NCBI GenBank assembly: GCA_900554165.1
Contig: USGR01000033.1
Span: 1-8,133 of the forward strand
Source of the DNA: an uncultured Oscillospiraceae bacterium
GTDB taxonomy: Bacteria > Bacillota_A > Clostridia > Oscillospirales > Acutalibacteraceae
DNA length: 8,133 nucleotides
Direction: 5' to 3'
The notes beneath the pieces are model-generated. The model worked only from the letters and a program-made list of their open reading frames with translations, had not been told where the DNA came from and made no database searches. A program made the position numbers and the translations under genes. Positions 7,828-8,133 of this stretch are shown piece by piece. Position 1 is the first letter of the stretch. Each line of letters starts with the position of its first letter.

Positions 7828-8133
7828 ATGGCTGAAAAAAGAGATTATTATGATGTGCTGGGGGTCGACAGGTCCGCCAGTGAAGATGAAATAAAGAAAG
7901 CATACCGCAAGGCTGCTAAGAAGTATCATCCTGACTTAAACCCGGGAGACAAGGAGGCCGAGGCCAAGTTTAAGGAAGTAAACGAGGCGTATGAGGTGCT
8001 GTCAGACAGCTCGAAGAGGTCAAGGTACGACCAGTTCGGCCATGCTGGAGTTGACCCAAACTACGGCGCGTCGGGCGGTGGCGGCTATGGATACGGCAAT
8101 GTCGATTTCGGCGACTTGGGCGATATATTCAGC
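7828..8133 (+). CDS. dnaJ: Co-chaperone DnaJ (Hsp40), 3' end off window
   Basis: DnaJ delivers unfolded substrates to DnaK and stimulates its ATPase. The window ends in frame after 102 codons of an expected ~370-390. The complete J domain is present (residues 5-70): DYYDVLGV (6-13), [19 protein letters not shown] with the catalytic HPD at 34-36, [13 protein letters not shown], then [10 protein letters not shown] glycine/phenylalanine-rich region follows from about residue 75 ([20 protein letters not shown]). The zinc-finger and C-terminal substrate domains lie beyond the right edge, so full type I DnaJ architecture is assumed, not seen. The ATG is preceded by AGGGGTG (7811-7817) with ten bases between. 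It is the fourth gene of the CIRCE-controlled operon, but separated from dnaK by 469 bases, so its expression may be uncoupled. Confidence 0.98.
   Translation, partial: MAEKRDYYDVLGVDRSASEDEIKKAYRKAAKKYHPDLNPGDKEAEAKFKEVNEAYEVLSDSSKRSRYDQFGHAGVDPNYGASGGGGYGYGNVDFGDLGDIFS

Overview
The window carries the conserved Firmicutes translation/heat-shock neighbourhood, all on the + strand: lepA (3' part) - hemW - hrcA - grpE - dnaK - dnaJ (5' part). Three things point to a low-to-mid GC Gram-positive, most likely a clostridium: this gene order with hrcA leading the operon, a perfect CIRCE operator, and a DnaK without the roughly 24-residue N-lobe insertion seen in proteobacteria. Purine-rich Shine-Dalgarno sites (GGAGG type) and very heavy use of the ATA isoleucine codon, even in dnaK, fit this. 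The genus cannot be read from the sequence.

Layout: bases 2-1363 encode the last 453 residues of the ribosomal GTPase LepA/EF4; the N-terminal GTPase motifs lie off the left edge. After a 254-base gap comes hemW (1618-2751), a radical-SAM haem chaperone-type protein. A rho-independent terminator at 2850-2894 probably closes the lepA-hemW unit. The gap from 2752 to 3594 (843 bases) has no convincing gene. It holds that terminator nested inside a longer inverted repeat, a 248-base element with 12-base perfect terminal inverted repeats (2980-3227), and the promoter/CIRCE operator of the heat-shock operon (3498-3560).

The operon then runs hrcA (3595-4623), grpE (4642-5244), dnaK (5499-7358) and dnaJ (7828 to the right edge). 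HrcA represses its own operon through CIRCE. DnaK is the ATP-driven Hsp70, DnaJ delivers substrate and stimulates hydrolysis, and GrpE exchanges the nucleotide. HrcA activity is generally coupled to GroE chaperone supply.

Everything coding here is orthodox. The unusual part is the non-coding DNA: about 1.84 kb of the 8.13 kb lies between genes, including gaps of 254 and 469 bases inside the chaperone operon, rich in inverted repeats. The best candidates for something undescribed are the 248-base element, the nested terminator, a possible CIRCE-free dnaK promoter in the grpE-dnaK gap, and a GC-rich hairpin just upstream of dnaJ. I found no tRNA, rRNA, CRISPR array, transposase or phage gene.
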